From Cerrena zonata (Eukaryota > Basidiomycota > Agaricomycetes > Polyporales > Cerrenaceae): a stretch of 33,108 nucleotides of DNA. Shown here piece by piece: positions 1 to 9,298 of this stretch. The DNA lies in assembly GCA_038087015.1 (NCBI GenBank), contig JASBNA010000142.1, positions 1 through 33,108 of the forward strand. Reading direction: 5' to 3'. Each line of letters starts with the position of its first letter. Within the stretch, counting starts at the first letter, position 1. The notes under the pieces were generated by a model that worked only from the letters and a program-made list of their open reading frames with translations, was not told where the DNA came from and searched no databases. Both the position numbers and the translations under genes were made by a program.

Positions 1-107
1 AACTCACCGTGGGTTGTGTTCCCAGCTTGTGAGTGTCCTCGTCGTCGTCTCGCTCCGTCTATCTACGCTTGGGGCGAACACAATTCGCCGTGCTAGATGA
101 CGATGTG

Positions 108-436
108 ATGGCTGTCTTGTCGAAGATACGATCTCACTCACCACTGGCTCTCCCTTCCGACGTACCTGTGATTCAATATCGATATCTTCTTTACTATGCT
201 GGTAAGTATGTCTTACTTGTATTCATGTCTAGCTTTACTTACTTCTGCTTTTGGTTAGTGGATCGGCCTGCCCAACCGTAGGCGAGGCTGTCGATCGTAT
301 TGTCAACGTGATTCGCAAGCGAGTCAGCTATACACAGTACTGTAGCAATTGTCATCATCATCTGGGTAAAGAGAGACTCACCTACGTTTCTAGATCACCG
401 CTGTCGTTGATGAGCCAATGTTTGAGTGTCATCTAG
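108..436 (+). CDS. Candidate two-exon coding piece at the left edge, unknown product
   Basis: Joining 108-205 to 259-436 gives an open frame of 91 codons. It starts at the ATG of MAVLSKIRSHSP and ends at a TAG, with a donor GTATGT at 206 and an acceptor TTAG ending at 258. A TGA at 30-32 closes the same frame upstream, so an earlier start is not available without another intron. I do not recognise the product; near the end it has a Cys/His cluster (CSNCHHH). The intron and the start of the next exon loosely resemble the first intron and second exon of the repeat units at 25.0 and 29.6 kb, so this may be a decayed outlying relative of that array and not a gene. Confidence 0.2.
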
Positions 437-480
437 CATGGTGTTGGATCGCTGCGATTAGAGAAGGTAATGTTAGTGCG

Positions 481-813
481 TTAATGCGTAGGCGGTAGAT
501 AGTCCATACGTTTTATTGTTCTTTTCGTTATCCCTATTGCAGGCCCTGCCCTTGGTGTCATTTCGATGTATTGATTGGCAACGGAGGGCGCATTTGATGT
601 TGTCCACGGCTTGATTCCGCGTTCGGTAACGGCGGTACCGACAAGGGCAGTATCTGTGCTGTCAAACGTAGACAGCGTAACATACCCTGTTCTATGGAGA
701 GGGATACTAGTAACCGGTGGGAGTGGATTCCCACTTTGATCCTTTGCCTCGGGTCTCAGGAAGTGCAGGACCAGTCCTCCCAATTGAGAAGTGTCGAGCG
801 AGTCGGGGTCTTT
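481..813 (-). CDS. Candidate terminal exon, unknown protein
   Basis: An open frame of 110 codons runs from an acceptor-like CTAG (ending at 814 on this strand) to a TAA at 481. The product begins KDPDSLDTSQLGGLVLHF and ends RMDYLPPTH. Its composition is ordinary for a soluble protein, with no low complexity, which suggests real coding origin. No in-frame upstream exon could be fixed: the same frame has a TAG exactly at the proposed splice junction, so the exon must be joined across an intron or is an orphan fragment. I see no recognisable domain. Confidence 0.3.
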   Translation of the reverse strand, partial: KDPDSLDTSQLGGLVLHFLRPEAKDQSGNPLPPVTSIPLHRTGYVTLSTFDSTDTALVGTAVTERGIKPWTTSNAPSVANQYIEMTPRAGPAIGITKRTIKRMDYLPPTH

Positions 814-1789
814 CTAGTAACTAGCGGTATGATTCGAGGGACAATTTGATGGTGGAATTGCCGAGTCCGGATTTCTTTTGCACAGCTCAGGCCATGTATC
901 CTTCGGGGAGTCTGTGGTTCGTAGGTCCAAGTGTGTGAAAAAACAATCACTCACTGATCGAGGTTTGAAGAAACCGGGTAGTACCACATTCTTGCAGCGA
1001 CAGGATAACTCGCTCGTTCGCCGGAGTCTTTCGAACGATCGAATGTTCCAATGTGAACGAAAGTCTAAGGAAGGACAGACAAAATGTGTTTGACGTACCT
1101 GTTTCACCTTCGATCACCTAACAATGCTAAGCTTGAGCCTACGGAACCCACTCGGCAGAGATCGCTACGGACATTAATAGTGGTTGGAGTCCCAATGACC
1201 TTGAACTGCGTGAGCGATCTCGTCGTCCCGGTTTGCTTCTATAGTAGAGGGCAGGTACGGCAATCAACCGGATAAGCTTGAATAAGAAAAAGACTAGGCG
1301 ACCCGTCTCATGTATTGTGAGTCTAAAGGCTAGTGGTATAGTGATGTAGATGTTTGAGGAATGAGATTGCGGATGTGACAAGCAATGATTGCGGACAGAC
1401 TGTCACATATGTTACGCTGGGAGCACAGTGACAGTCGAGAGAGGGTGAGAATATATGTGTCGTTAGGAAGGGAAACGGTGAGTATCTGGACAGGATAGAG
1501 CTGGTGCTAAAAGCGTCACAGCGAGATGTCAAAGATAGTGGAATGCATAGAACCAGGCCAGGGGGAGAGTGAGGAGAGAGACGGAAAGGGGAGGCTGAAG
1601 GAGAGGTGGGACGCATTGTGAAGCAGGAGAGAGGAGACTGTGGAAAGAGGGTACTCTAAGGATGGCCAGTAGGAGAGAACGAGGAGAGACGGATAGCAGA
1701 GGTCGAGAGAGAGATGACGTCGGTGGGGAGGACGACTGGAAAGCTGTGTACTTTTTCCTGATATGGGTGAGCGGGAGGTGGGCCGAGGG
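814..1789. other. Gene-free stretch with a purine-rich tract
   Basis: No exon set that I trust was found here. About 1555-1735 is strongly purine-rich on the + strand (GAGGAGAGAGACGG and similar). It precedes the Rho gene and may form part of its promoter and 5' leader. The long minus-strand frames across 1516-2362 are products of this purine/pyrimidine asymmetry and not genes. A donor-like GTGAGTGATT occurs on the - strand near 953. Confidence 0.5.
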
Positions 1790-3151
1790 ATGCCGGCTGC
1801 GGTGTCTGTGAGGAAGGGACGATGGTCGACGCTCACTGGCTGCTCGTTGACTTGCTCTTGCTCTTGCCTCTTGTCCTGCTCACGATCGACACCCCTCTCG
1901 CCTCTGTCCTGTCTCCGACACGCGCAGGCTGTACGACCGCTCGACACCGGCCCTGCCACACACGCTTCCTCTCTCCTCTCCTGCTTGCCACCGTCTCTCT
2001 CTCCTGCTGTCCCTCCTCTCTGCTCGCCTCCTGCTCTCTCCTCTGCACGTGCCACCGCGCTTGACTTCTCTTCTCTCTCCCCATGTCTTCCTCCCAATCG
2101 CCTGTATGCCTTGCTTCTCTTCTGCCCTCTCTCTTTGCTTGTCCCTCTCGCCCTCCTCCCGATCTAGATTCACAGAAAATTGGTCATTGTCGGTGACGGT
2201 ATGTCTCTTCTCACTTGCCTCTCTCCTCGCACCTCTCTGTCTTGGTGCCAACACCCTCTCTCTTTTTCTCACAGGCGCCTGTGGCAAGACGTCATTGCTT
2301 TGTTCCTTTGCACTCGGAGAGTTTCCAAAGGAATATGTGAGTGTCCTCTCTTCCGTCTGCATATATGTATTAATCCCATTTCTAGCAACCGAGTATGTCC
2401 TGCATATAATCTTTTATTCCATTTACCGACCATACCTCCAGCTATATTCGAAAACTATGTCGCCGAGATTAGACTAGATGGAAAACCTGTCCAATTGGCT
2501 CTCTGGGATACCGCGTGCGTCCTCTCTCTAATTCTATTATCGTCTCATACTCACTCCCTCACTAGCGGCCAAGAAGAATATGAAGTAAGCCACCATCCCC
2601 AGGCGCGAACAACGACACTAACCACTCGTGCTTAGCGTCTCCGCCCAATGTCTTACTCCAAATCACACGTCATTCTCATCGCCTTTGGTATCGAGACTCC
2701 CGACTCGCTCGAGAACGTGACTGTCAAGGTGCGTTCTACGTTTCCTGACCCTTCGTCTACTCACTCACTCTGTCTTCGTTCACGTCTCTAGTGGATTGAA
2801 GAAGTCCGTTCCATCTGCGGTCCTCAAGTCCCCGTCCTTCTTGTAGGCTGCAAATCCGACCTCCGACCACCCCACCTCGCAAACTCGACAGAAGAATCAA
2901 CAGAATTCGTCACTCGTCCCCAAGCAGAACGTGTCGCCCAACTCATCGGTGCTCGTGCATACAAGGAATGTAGCGCATTGAAGATCGAAGGTGTCGATGA
3001 TGTATTCGAGGCCGCGACGAGGGCGAGTATGCTCATGCGCGACGGTGTGACTGGTGCTACTCCTGGTCATGGACGGAGAAAGAGTAGTGGACAGGTCCCG
3101 TATGTCGAGGAGGGATGGGAGGACAAGGGCAAATGTTGTGTCATTTGCTAA
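1790..3151 (+). CDS. Rho-family small GTPase (Rho1/Rho2-like), eight exons
   Basis: A membrane-anchored molecular switch that should cycle between GTP and GDP to control polarity, actin or the cell wall. Exons: 1790-1807, 2168-2198, 2275-2336, 2386-2392, 2442-2514, 2566-2584, 2636-2728, 2792-3151, a total of 663 nt encoding 220 aa in one frame. Visible motifs: P-loop GDGACGKT (residues 15-22), switch I PTIFENYV (39-46), switch II DTAGQEEYERLRP (62-74), a CKSD guanine-specificity motif (121-124, in place of the usual NKxD), ECSAL near the G5 position, a basic hinge (GRRK), and a C-terminal CVIC prenylation box. The stretch YSKSHVILIAF followed by PDSLENV is closest to fungal Rho2 as I remember it, but Rho1 paralogues remain possible. 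An in-frame ATG at 1763 would add nine residues; 1790 was chosen because Rho proteins have short N-termini. Intron 1 is long (360 nt) and pyrimidine-rich. Confidence 0.95.
1808..2167 (+). other. Long pyrimidine-rich first intron of the Rho gene
   Basis: The donor GTGAGG follows TCT at 1807 and the acceptor is GATCTAG ending at 2167. The other six introns are 49-76 nt, so this one is about five times longer. From about 1850 it is almost wholly C and T on the + strand (TCTCTCCTCTCCTGC and similar). An in-frame TAG at 2165-2167 requires that it be spliced. A long first intron after a six-codon exon often carries regulatory sequence, but no specific site was recognised. Confidence 0.75.
2386..2392 (+). 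other. 7-nt microexon CAACCGA in the Rho gene
   Basis: Between GAATAT (ending at 2336) and CTATATTCG (from 2442), the family requires residues before TIFENYV. Two 49-nt introns, GTGAGT...TTCTAG (2337-2385) and GTATGT...CTCCAG (2393-2441), leave exactly CAACCGA between them. Splicing it gives EYQPTIFENYV, restoring the invariant P-T of switch I. Skipping it would lose those residues and shift the frame. Confidence 0.85.
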
Positions 3152-3811
3152 GGGAGATCCCTTCGACAGGGTGTAGTTTGGTTCGGTTTAGGTTATCAAT
3201 GGACGGACGTCTTTTCTTGCTTTATTCTTTCTGTCTTTTCAACGATCATCTCTTTCTATCACTCATCTCTGTGCTCTTATTACTTTCTTTCCCTTCTCTG
3301 TGCTCTAGTTTATCCACATTTCGCATTTTTATACGATCGTCCTCTTGATCCCTAAACCACCGTTCGCACTCAACCTCAACTCCCATCAATGCTTCCCTCA
3401 ACCTCTTTCGCATCTTCATCCCCCGCTTCTCCGTCTTTCCGTCTTTGCGTTCATCATTATCCATACCACCTCCTTGCTCATTACTCCGCTTCTCGATTCC
3501 ACTTTCCACAACCCTCTCATAAACGGACTTCATATCTTCCCCAGCTCTTCCTTACCTCTACTTACCTCTACTTACCTACACATCCTGTCATCTCTCATCC
3601 TGTCATAGTTCATACCTCTCCTACCTCTCTCTCTACCCCATGCAATGTCCCATGTCCATCTGCATATCATATACATATACACATATGTTTTCCATGACCT
3701 CACATCGCATAACATAGTGTGTATTCCAGATATAAACCATTCTGTATAGGCATGACAGTAATCCTAGGCAATGATCTCTCATCCTCTTGTCAGTCTCCAA
3801 AATTGCCTGTG
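3152..3811. other. Pyrimidine-rich intergenic region with a short tandem repeat
   Basis: The region holds the 3' flank of the Rho gene, about 400 nt of C/T-rich sequence with no supported exon, and a three-fold repeat of about 10 nt (CTTACCTCTA, 3551-3577). The neighbouring - strand gene ends at 3812, so this is a convergent intergenic region. Confidence 0.6.
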
Positions 3812-4213
3812 CTACACAAACACGTTAGAAACGGTTAACGATGACATTATCGAAACTCCATATTTGAAAAGTTCCTGGACGTCAGTAGGATCTTGAACGT
3901 GGGTATCTCCGTTGTAAGGGAAAGGCGCTACGTGTTTGCGTTCGATTACTTTCTAAATAGATCATCAGTTATACGACGTATAAAGAAAAAGTTGAATGCG
4001 TACCGTAGGTAGGAGCTTTTCACTAGAATAAGCAGATGCCTCCAAATCGTCTCTGAAACATCCAGCAGAGTCCGCCACGAATGAATCGCTAAAATCATAG
4101 AAAGCCAACTCTCCAAACCCGTTCCCAAGAACGATTCTACTTCGAGCTTCATCGACGTCATGTACCCCAAGAGATGTTCTCGTTGAACCATTCAAATGTC
4201 GGACACCATTCAT
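3812..4213 (-). CDS. Two-exon small protein, possible fragment of an F-box or beta-propeller-type protein
   Basis: Exon 1 (4213-4004, 70 codons) ends at ACG before a donor GTACGC; exon 2 (3952-3812, 47 codons) follows the acceptor ATTTAG in phase 0 and stops at TAG. The spliced protein has 116 residues. The segment SRIVLGNGFGELAFYDFS resembles one blade strand of a beta-propeller or the C-terminal part of fungal F-box proteins; that is a weak resemblance and not a domain call. The start ATG at 4213 is followed by coding-like sequence, but the bases upstream (AT-rich) show no further exon. The gene may therefore be a 5'-truncated copy of a larger one. It is convergent with the Rho gene. Confidence 0.6.
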
Positions 4214-4370
4214 TCAAAATACATATATGTTTTTTCCATGATACTACCTCACTGTGTTGGATGTGTTATGTTATCTACTATTTGATGTGATGCTCCAACC
4301 CCTTGTTGGTTCATTATCATTATTTTAGTGATAAGTCTATCTGTCCCCTACACTCAAAGAAGAAGCCCAT

Positions 4371-4816
4371 TCATCTATCCTCCTCATCTCCACAAAGATC
4401 CCTCCCAATGAACCTCCCCTCATCCACCTCACTTCCCCACACATCCCCTGCAAACTCTATGAGTGACACTTTCCCACTGCCACCAGCACCAATGGAGGAA
4501 TTGTGGGTTCTCTGGGTGGATGGGTTGAGGGCTCTGAGGTCTAGGATAAAGTGGGAGAGGAGGATGGATGTTAATCTGAGTGAGATGGTGAGTGGGAGAG
4601 AAGAGAAAGAAAGAAAGAAAGAGAGAGGGACATACATTTGTTGGATGTAGATAAAGTAAGAAGCATTGACAACTTTGACAAAGTTGCCTATGGCAAGGAT
4701 GTCTAGGATGACTACAATGATGTTTGAGATGAACAGGACACTGGGTGGAGAGGAATCAGATGACATGGATGATATCCCCAAGAGTGAAAAAAGGACATAC
4801 AAGAATTGAAGGAATC
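4371..4816 (-). CDS. C-terminal exons of a putative DUF6533-like membrane protein, 5' end not found
   Basis: Three exons join in frame: 4816-4801 (16 nt), 4740-4636 (105 nt) and 4575-4371 (205 nt, ending in TGA), separated by two 60-nt GT-AG introns. The product has a hydrophobic stretch (VLFISNIIVVILDILAIG), then QQILTSILLSHFILDLRA, then a hydrophilic tail with SLIEFAGDVWGSEVD. A last helix with an LTS-LL-S-F-L-DLR pattern and an acidic tail recall basidiomycete seven-helix proteins of the DUF6533 type, from memory only. No convincing upstream helices were found between 4817 and 5287, so the copy may be truncated. A (GAAA)n purine run at 4600-4628 lies within the second intron. Confidence 0.45.
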
Positions 4817-5287
4817 CTGTATCAGAAACAAAGAATCAGCACTACACAGGCTCAGCAATAGACTTGTTGATGGGAATATATTATGCGATGCAACATGCAG
4901 CGAGAAAAAACAGAAGATGGGGTGTGTTTTGGGGAATAAGTAACAGTAGGGAATAAAGAACAGTAGGGATTGCTAGTGGGGATAACAATACAGGTAGAGT
5001 ACAGTGTATCTGAGACAGGACTCGGACGGACGGCACATGTTCGTAGCCAAGCTAGACATTCCACTTGACAGGCGCATGCATTTATGACGAGAAAAATCAC
5101 ACGACAACTCGCGCATTTGCGACGAGAAGCCTCGCACAGCGGCTCAGACCCTCCCTATGCTAAACATTCAACTCGACGGGCACGCAACAATCGAGCACCG
5201 GGGAAGCACGACTCGACCCCAGCAGTTTCCTACATTGACCGCTCAGACCACTCGCCATCTATCCACAGAACGCAACTACTAAACGAC
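4817..5287. other. No supported gene
   Basis: Open frames on both strands are short, and no splice pattern extends the membrane-protein exons upstream. The + strand frame 5084-5404 is rich in R, H, T and P and overlaps the 3' end of the repetitive - strand gene; I treat it as a shadow. Confidence 0.4.
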
Positions 5288-6265
5288 CTAACGGAGCGCC
5301 AACCCAGACGGACACATGATCCTACAATGACTTGCCGACCTCCACGCCACAGCCACCGAGACACACAACTCCAGCTCAGGAATCCACGACGGACAGTATT
5401 CTAGAAATATATCTGTCAGTATCCATCGATCCAAAGACGAGAAATTAATACACTCACATAGATATTTCCGAGATGACTCCACTCGAGACGTCTCCAAGAG
5501 ATGTCGCGGACAAGATCCCCGCACGGGAACGGTCACGGAAACACCTCTAGATAGCCTTCAATACGTGTTGAGTAAGCACGGACAGAAATAGACTCACCGA
5601 CGTATTTCCGAGACCTCTGCCTGAGGCGTCCAGACGACCACAGAAGCGAGACGATCGTAACGTCCATAAGAGACGTAACAAACAAACGAGGGCCCAGTGA
5701 CGAAAATCCCAGTGTTTCAGAGTCGACGGACAACCACAGGTATCGCAACGGAAGGGAGACATCGCTTCTCACGGAAATCTATCTAGAAATTTGAATAAGT
5801 ACACATCAAGTAAGGAAAAACGAAGATAGACTCACCGAGACATCTGCCGAGACGTCCACAGACGACGATGTGAAAGTCTCTTGATAGGGCGATTCAGAGT
5901 CACTGGACAGCCGTGGAAGTGAGGTCGAAAAGGGGGACCAGTATAAGACAACTGCCAAGACCCATAATACGACTCCGCTTGAGACATTTGCAGACGATGA
6001 TGAGCCAGTTGAAAGGGGGGACAGGGAGATATCTGTAACGTCTGCAAGAGACGTTATAAGCAAAAATACAACCCAAAACAAGAATAGAGAACTCACGGAC
6101 AGCGAGAGGAACATGTGTCTGAGATAAAATGACAACTCCACTAGAGACGTCCATGGACGCCAATGATGACAGTCTTCGCAATGAAAGGGAGGTTGAAAGA
6201 GGGGGTATACATGTTAGTGCAGACATCTGCGAGACGTGGACAGGATCCCGCATGGGAACAATCAC
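5288..6265 (-). CDS. 3' part of a repetitive Ser/Val/Leu-rich multi-exon gene, unknown function
   Basis: Four exons join into one frame of 270 codons: 6265-6097, 6041-5836, 5778-5598 and 5544-5288, ending in TAG. Each intron (53-57 nt) starts GTGAGT and ends in AG. The product is built of related motifs such as MDVSSGVVIL, DVTDISLSPLSTG, SSSVDVSADVS, and ISVRSDVSLPL beside VSVTVPVRGSC. Two acceptors are doubled (CTAGATAG and CTAGAG), and the second AG keeps the frame. The 5' end is not defined: the same modules continue upstream to about 7290, but one copy there has a stop and an insertion. It may be a living gene with unmapped introns or a decayed one. No signal peptide or known domain was recognised. 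Confidence 0.35.
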
Positions 6266-7290
6266 CGGAATACGGCTAGATAGTCTTCAGTATGTGTCGA
6301 GTAAGCAGAGACGGAAATAAACTCACCAACGTATTTTTGAGATGTCCATAACATCAGGAAGAGACGATATACACAAACGAGGAGCCTAATAACAAAAATC
6401 CCAGTGTTTCGGAGTCGACGGACGACCAGGCGTTGCAACGGGAGGTAAGTCGAAATGGAGATGTCTCTCCCTACGGAGAAGATACTGCGGTCACGGAAAT
6501 GTCTCTAGAAACTTGAACGAATAAGTAGACATTGAGTAAGTAAAGACGAAGATAGACTCACCAAGAGATCTGCTTGAGACATCTATAGATGACGATGCGA
6601 ATCGTAGCGGGAGCGAGATGTTTGTGACATCCGCAAGAAACATCAGCGGGACAAAGACGAAGTGCCTAGTAGCGATACTCTCTAAGACGACACCATGCTT
6701 GAGACGTCCACAGATGGCGAGAGCGACATTTGTCTGAGGCTAGAAGGTATTTGCCAAGACCACAAGATAGTTTCGTCCGCAGACGACAATAGACCAGTCA
6801 AAAAGAGGGATAGGGAAGCATCCATAGCATCTGCAAGAGGTGTTATAAACAAAATACGAGGAGAATGAGAGAGAGCTTACGGACGGTGAGGAGAGCATGT
6901 GTTCGAGACTGACAGATGACTCTACTTGAGACGTCCACGGACGACGACGTGAATCGCAATGGAAGGGATATGTTTGTAACATCTCTAAGAGACGTCACAA
7001 CACAGGATGAGGAGCCCACAGCAAGAATCCTTCAATATGGCGACAAGCATTGCAGCGGCGGTAGGGAGGTCGAAAAAGGGGGTAGACATGAACCATTCGC
7101 TGAGACCCATAGATGACGATAAGTCTTAAGGGAGGTCTTAAGGCAGGCAGGGAGACATTCATAGCATCTAAAAGAGGTGTTATAAACAAAGTACAATGAC
7201 GAGAATGAGAGAGAACTCACGGATGACAAGGAGAATATGTGTTCGAGGCTGACAGACGACCCTACTTGAGGCATCCATGGACGACAACAT
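5440..7290 (-). repeat. Tandem exon-intron modules with a higher-order period of about 725 bp
   Basis: Donor-like GTGAGT or GTAAGC sites on the - strand recur at about 5455, 5596, 5829, 6090, 6320, 6556, 6877 and 7216. They fall into types by intron sequence. Type A (GTGAGTCTATCTTCG) is at 5835 and about 6560; type B (GTGAGTNTATTTC) is at 5597 and about 6322; type C (ending in TATAACNNCTCTT followed by AG) is at 6096, about 6880 and about 7220. The A-to-A and B-to-B distances are both about 725 bp and C-to-C about 785 bp, with one extra C module about 340 bp further. The exon between them repeats words such as GAGACGTCCACGGACGACG (+ strand). This is block duplication of exon plus intron. Confidence 0.7.
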
Positions 7291-8473
7291 GCCTCGCAAT
7301 GGAAGCGAGATCATAGAGAGGCAGAAGGAAATATCTGCGAGAGATGATATGGACGATGTGGAGTGCCCAGTGACGACGATCGATACAGCGTTTCAAAGTC
7401 AGATCCAGCCTGAGGTTACAGAAATAATCATCAGAGACCACAATACAACATGTCTTGTGATCGCAGACAGTTCTATAGACGTCTATTAGTAGAGTCTAAA
7501 AAGGAAATGGCGAAAGAAAAACTTACGGACAAGTTCTGGCGATGGGTAGGTTTTATTGTCCCGTAATACGGTGCTCCAGCTCCTGATAGAATCATTTCGT
7601 TAGCGACAGCATGTGGAAACAAATCATTGCAACAACTTACTGTAGTGATCCAACGATGAGGTTTACTATGAGATCCCAGATGGAACTCCATGGATGATGG
7701 CAACAAGAGAAATCCTGATACGCGATCTACACAAGCTGAAAGAGGGTTCAGCAATGGCACAGGGTGACGCGAGAAGAAGATTTACTCACGAAGCAAAAAA
7801 TCTCGATGTAGATGCAAAACAAGCACTCAGTGAATCAACCAATCAAGTTGTTGGCGATCAATGGGCCGATACCGGCGATCGGAGAAAAAATGTTTCGATA
7901 TTTGCATGCACTAGAGAGAGCGATGGGATCAGCCGAGTGAAGCAATGATATAGCGAATGCAACGTACCATGACACAGCGGCAGGACAGTCGAAAAACGAC
8001 TCGCAAGGAGATGGTGGGAGAGAGCAAGAGAAGCCTCCCTGACAGACGCGTCAAACTTGATCGCGTGTCACCTAAAATCGCATTAACACTGAACTACCCT
8101 AGCTCGGATGGAATGACTCACTCAGCTCTATCAAAGGAGAGTTCCAGATGCACCCGGAACCGTGCTGTGGAAATCGTCTTCGAGGGAGGTAGGGAATAAC
8201 TTCGCGTTAGGAATGGCATTTTTGCCTAAAATAGACATCGACTTACTCAATCGAGAAACTCCTTCTCGGACCGTGAACAACCGCACCCTAAGATCGTTAA
8301 GACGACGATGCGGTGCACGGCGAGAATGAGGGCAGCTGAGTGGCAGAGGAGTAATCGAACGTGAGTTGCAAAGTTTTTCGGGAAGGGAGAAACACAGACG
8401 AAATAAACCTGCAGATATATAGCAGAAACGACAGATGCACAGCACGTCGCAACAGGTACATTACACAACTACG
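7290..8473 (-). other. Further exon/intron-like blocks on the - strand
   Basis: Two good introns can be read on the - strand: 7789-7736 (GTGAGTAAATC to CTTTCAG) and 7640-7583 (GTAAGTTGTTG to CTATCAG, with a GCTAAC branch-like site). They leave exon-sized pieces of 95 nt (7735-7641) and 56 nt (7582-7527). About 7290-7470 reads as a further diverged module of the repetitive gene, including a counterpart (SDFETL) of the VDSETLGF motif. No single frame could be carried through to 8473, so these may be 5' exons of the gene at 5288 or separate relics. Confidence 0.3.
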
Positions 8474-9153
8474 CTAATCAGACCAATCGCTTATGGGATC
8501 GGAGCTCAACTCCGTCGTCCCCTCCTCCTCAGTAAAATCTTCAATATCTGTGTCGTCCCTCACAACTGCCGGGCTATTGATAATCTTCCCGCGCCGTCGC
8601 TTTTTTGTTCGCGTCGCTGGATTCTTGTGCCGTCCATGTGTGCTCCCCTTGTCAGCACGATCCTCTCTCAGCGGCTTCGGAACAATGTCCCCTGACTTCA
8701 CCGCCTCTGCATACCCCTCCGCCAATTCCTGGAGTTCTTCCTTGCCAATTTTGGCAAAGAAACATGTCCCACGCCTGAGTGCCTCGACCAATACTGTTGC
8801 ATGTTCCTTGTTCATCATGCAAGGATCGGTAAGTTTCCCCTCTAGCGGATACCCGATCAGAATCACCCGATGGGTCCAGACCCCCTCCCAGGGCCACGTC
8901 CATGGAACGGAGACATCCTCCCGCCCAAGAATCTTCCCTGCAAGATAATCAGACCTAGGTAAGTGATTAGATATAGAATTTACTCACGATATTGGGCATT
9001 GAGGGTGTTTCGAGCCTCAGCTCGAAGTAACGGCACCGTCATAGAACTGACAGAAAATTCTAGGAAAAATAATATTAATAGTAGAAATAAAGAAGAATGG
9101 TAAGTACCTTTCTGGGGGACAGTTGACTTCAGACTCTTCCGGATGGGAGGCAT
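8474..9153 (-). CDS. 193-aa protein of unknown function, three exons
   Basis: Exons 9153-9108, 9059-8988 and 8937-8474 total 582 nt with perfect phase at both introns (donors GTACTT and GTGAGT; acceptors CCTAG and TTGCAG). The start MPPIRKSLK is the first ATG. Domain-like region: residues about 25-105, with RNTLNAQYRKILGRED, a Trp-rich PWTWPWEGVW, then HRVILIGYPLEGKLTDP and a helical LVEALRRGTCFFAKIGK. A basic, lysine/arginine-rich segment near residue 150 (TKKRRRGK) could be a nuclear localisation signal, and the C-terminus is acidic and serine-rich. A V-x-L-x-G-(W/Y)-P motif followed by a helix and a 'G-x-C/x-F-x-K-I' end recalls an abundant group of basidiomycete hypothetical proteins, sometimes linked to mobile elements; that link is from memory and not tested. 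Upstream lies a palindrome with CCAAT boxes. Confidence 0.8.
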
Positions 9154-9211
9154 GGTAAGTTCTTTCTGACTTTTCTATTTCTCTCCTCTTGATTTTATAT
9201 TTCAATGTTTT

Positions 9212-9227
9212 TGTGACAAAAGTCACA
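9212..9227. other. Small perfect hairpin
   Basis: TGTGAC-AAAA-GTCACA forms a 6-bp stem with a 4-nt loop, seven bases from the large palindrome that follows. It lies about 60 nt upstream of the start codon of the 193-aa gene. Confidence 0.6.
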
Positions 9228-9233
9228 TTTTTC

Positions 9234-9298
9234 GAGGCATGGAACAGACCCCCTGGACCAATCAGACTGATTGGCTCAGGAGATCTGTTCCATGCCTC
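9234..9298. promoter_or_regulatory. Long palindrome with two inverted CCAAT boxes
   Basis: The outer arms GAGGCATGGAACAGA (9234-9248) and TCTGTTCCATGCCTC (9284-9298) match perfectly over 15 bp. Inner arms CCTG/CAGG (9252-9255, 9277-9280) and CCAATCA/TGATTGG (9258-9264, 9268-9274) extend it, leaving a 3-nt centre. About 26 pairs can form in 65 nt. CCAATCA is the core recognised by the fungal CCAAT-binding complex, and it is present in both orientations 105-115 nt upstream of the start at 9153. It could be a symmetric promoter element, a hairpin in a transcript, or a mobile-element remnant; no target-site duplication is apparent. Confidence 0.6.

Noticed and set aside
1516..2362. Long - strand open frames (193 and 160 codons) opposite the Rho gene leader
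   Set aside because: They are rich in R, E, G and K because the DNA is a purine/pyrimidine tract; they overlap the first intron and the first three coding exons of a certain gene and show no intron or domain pattern.
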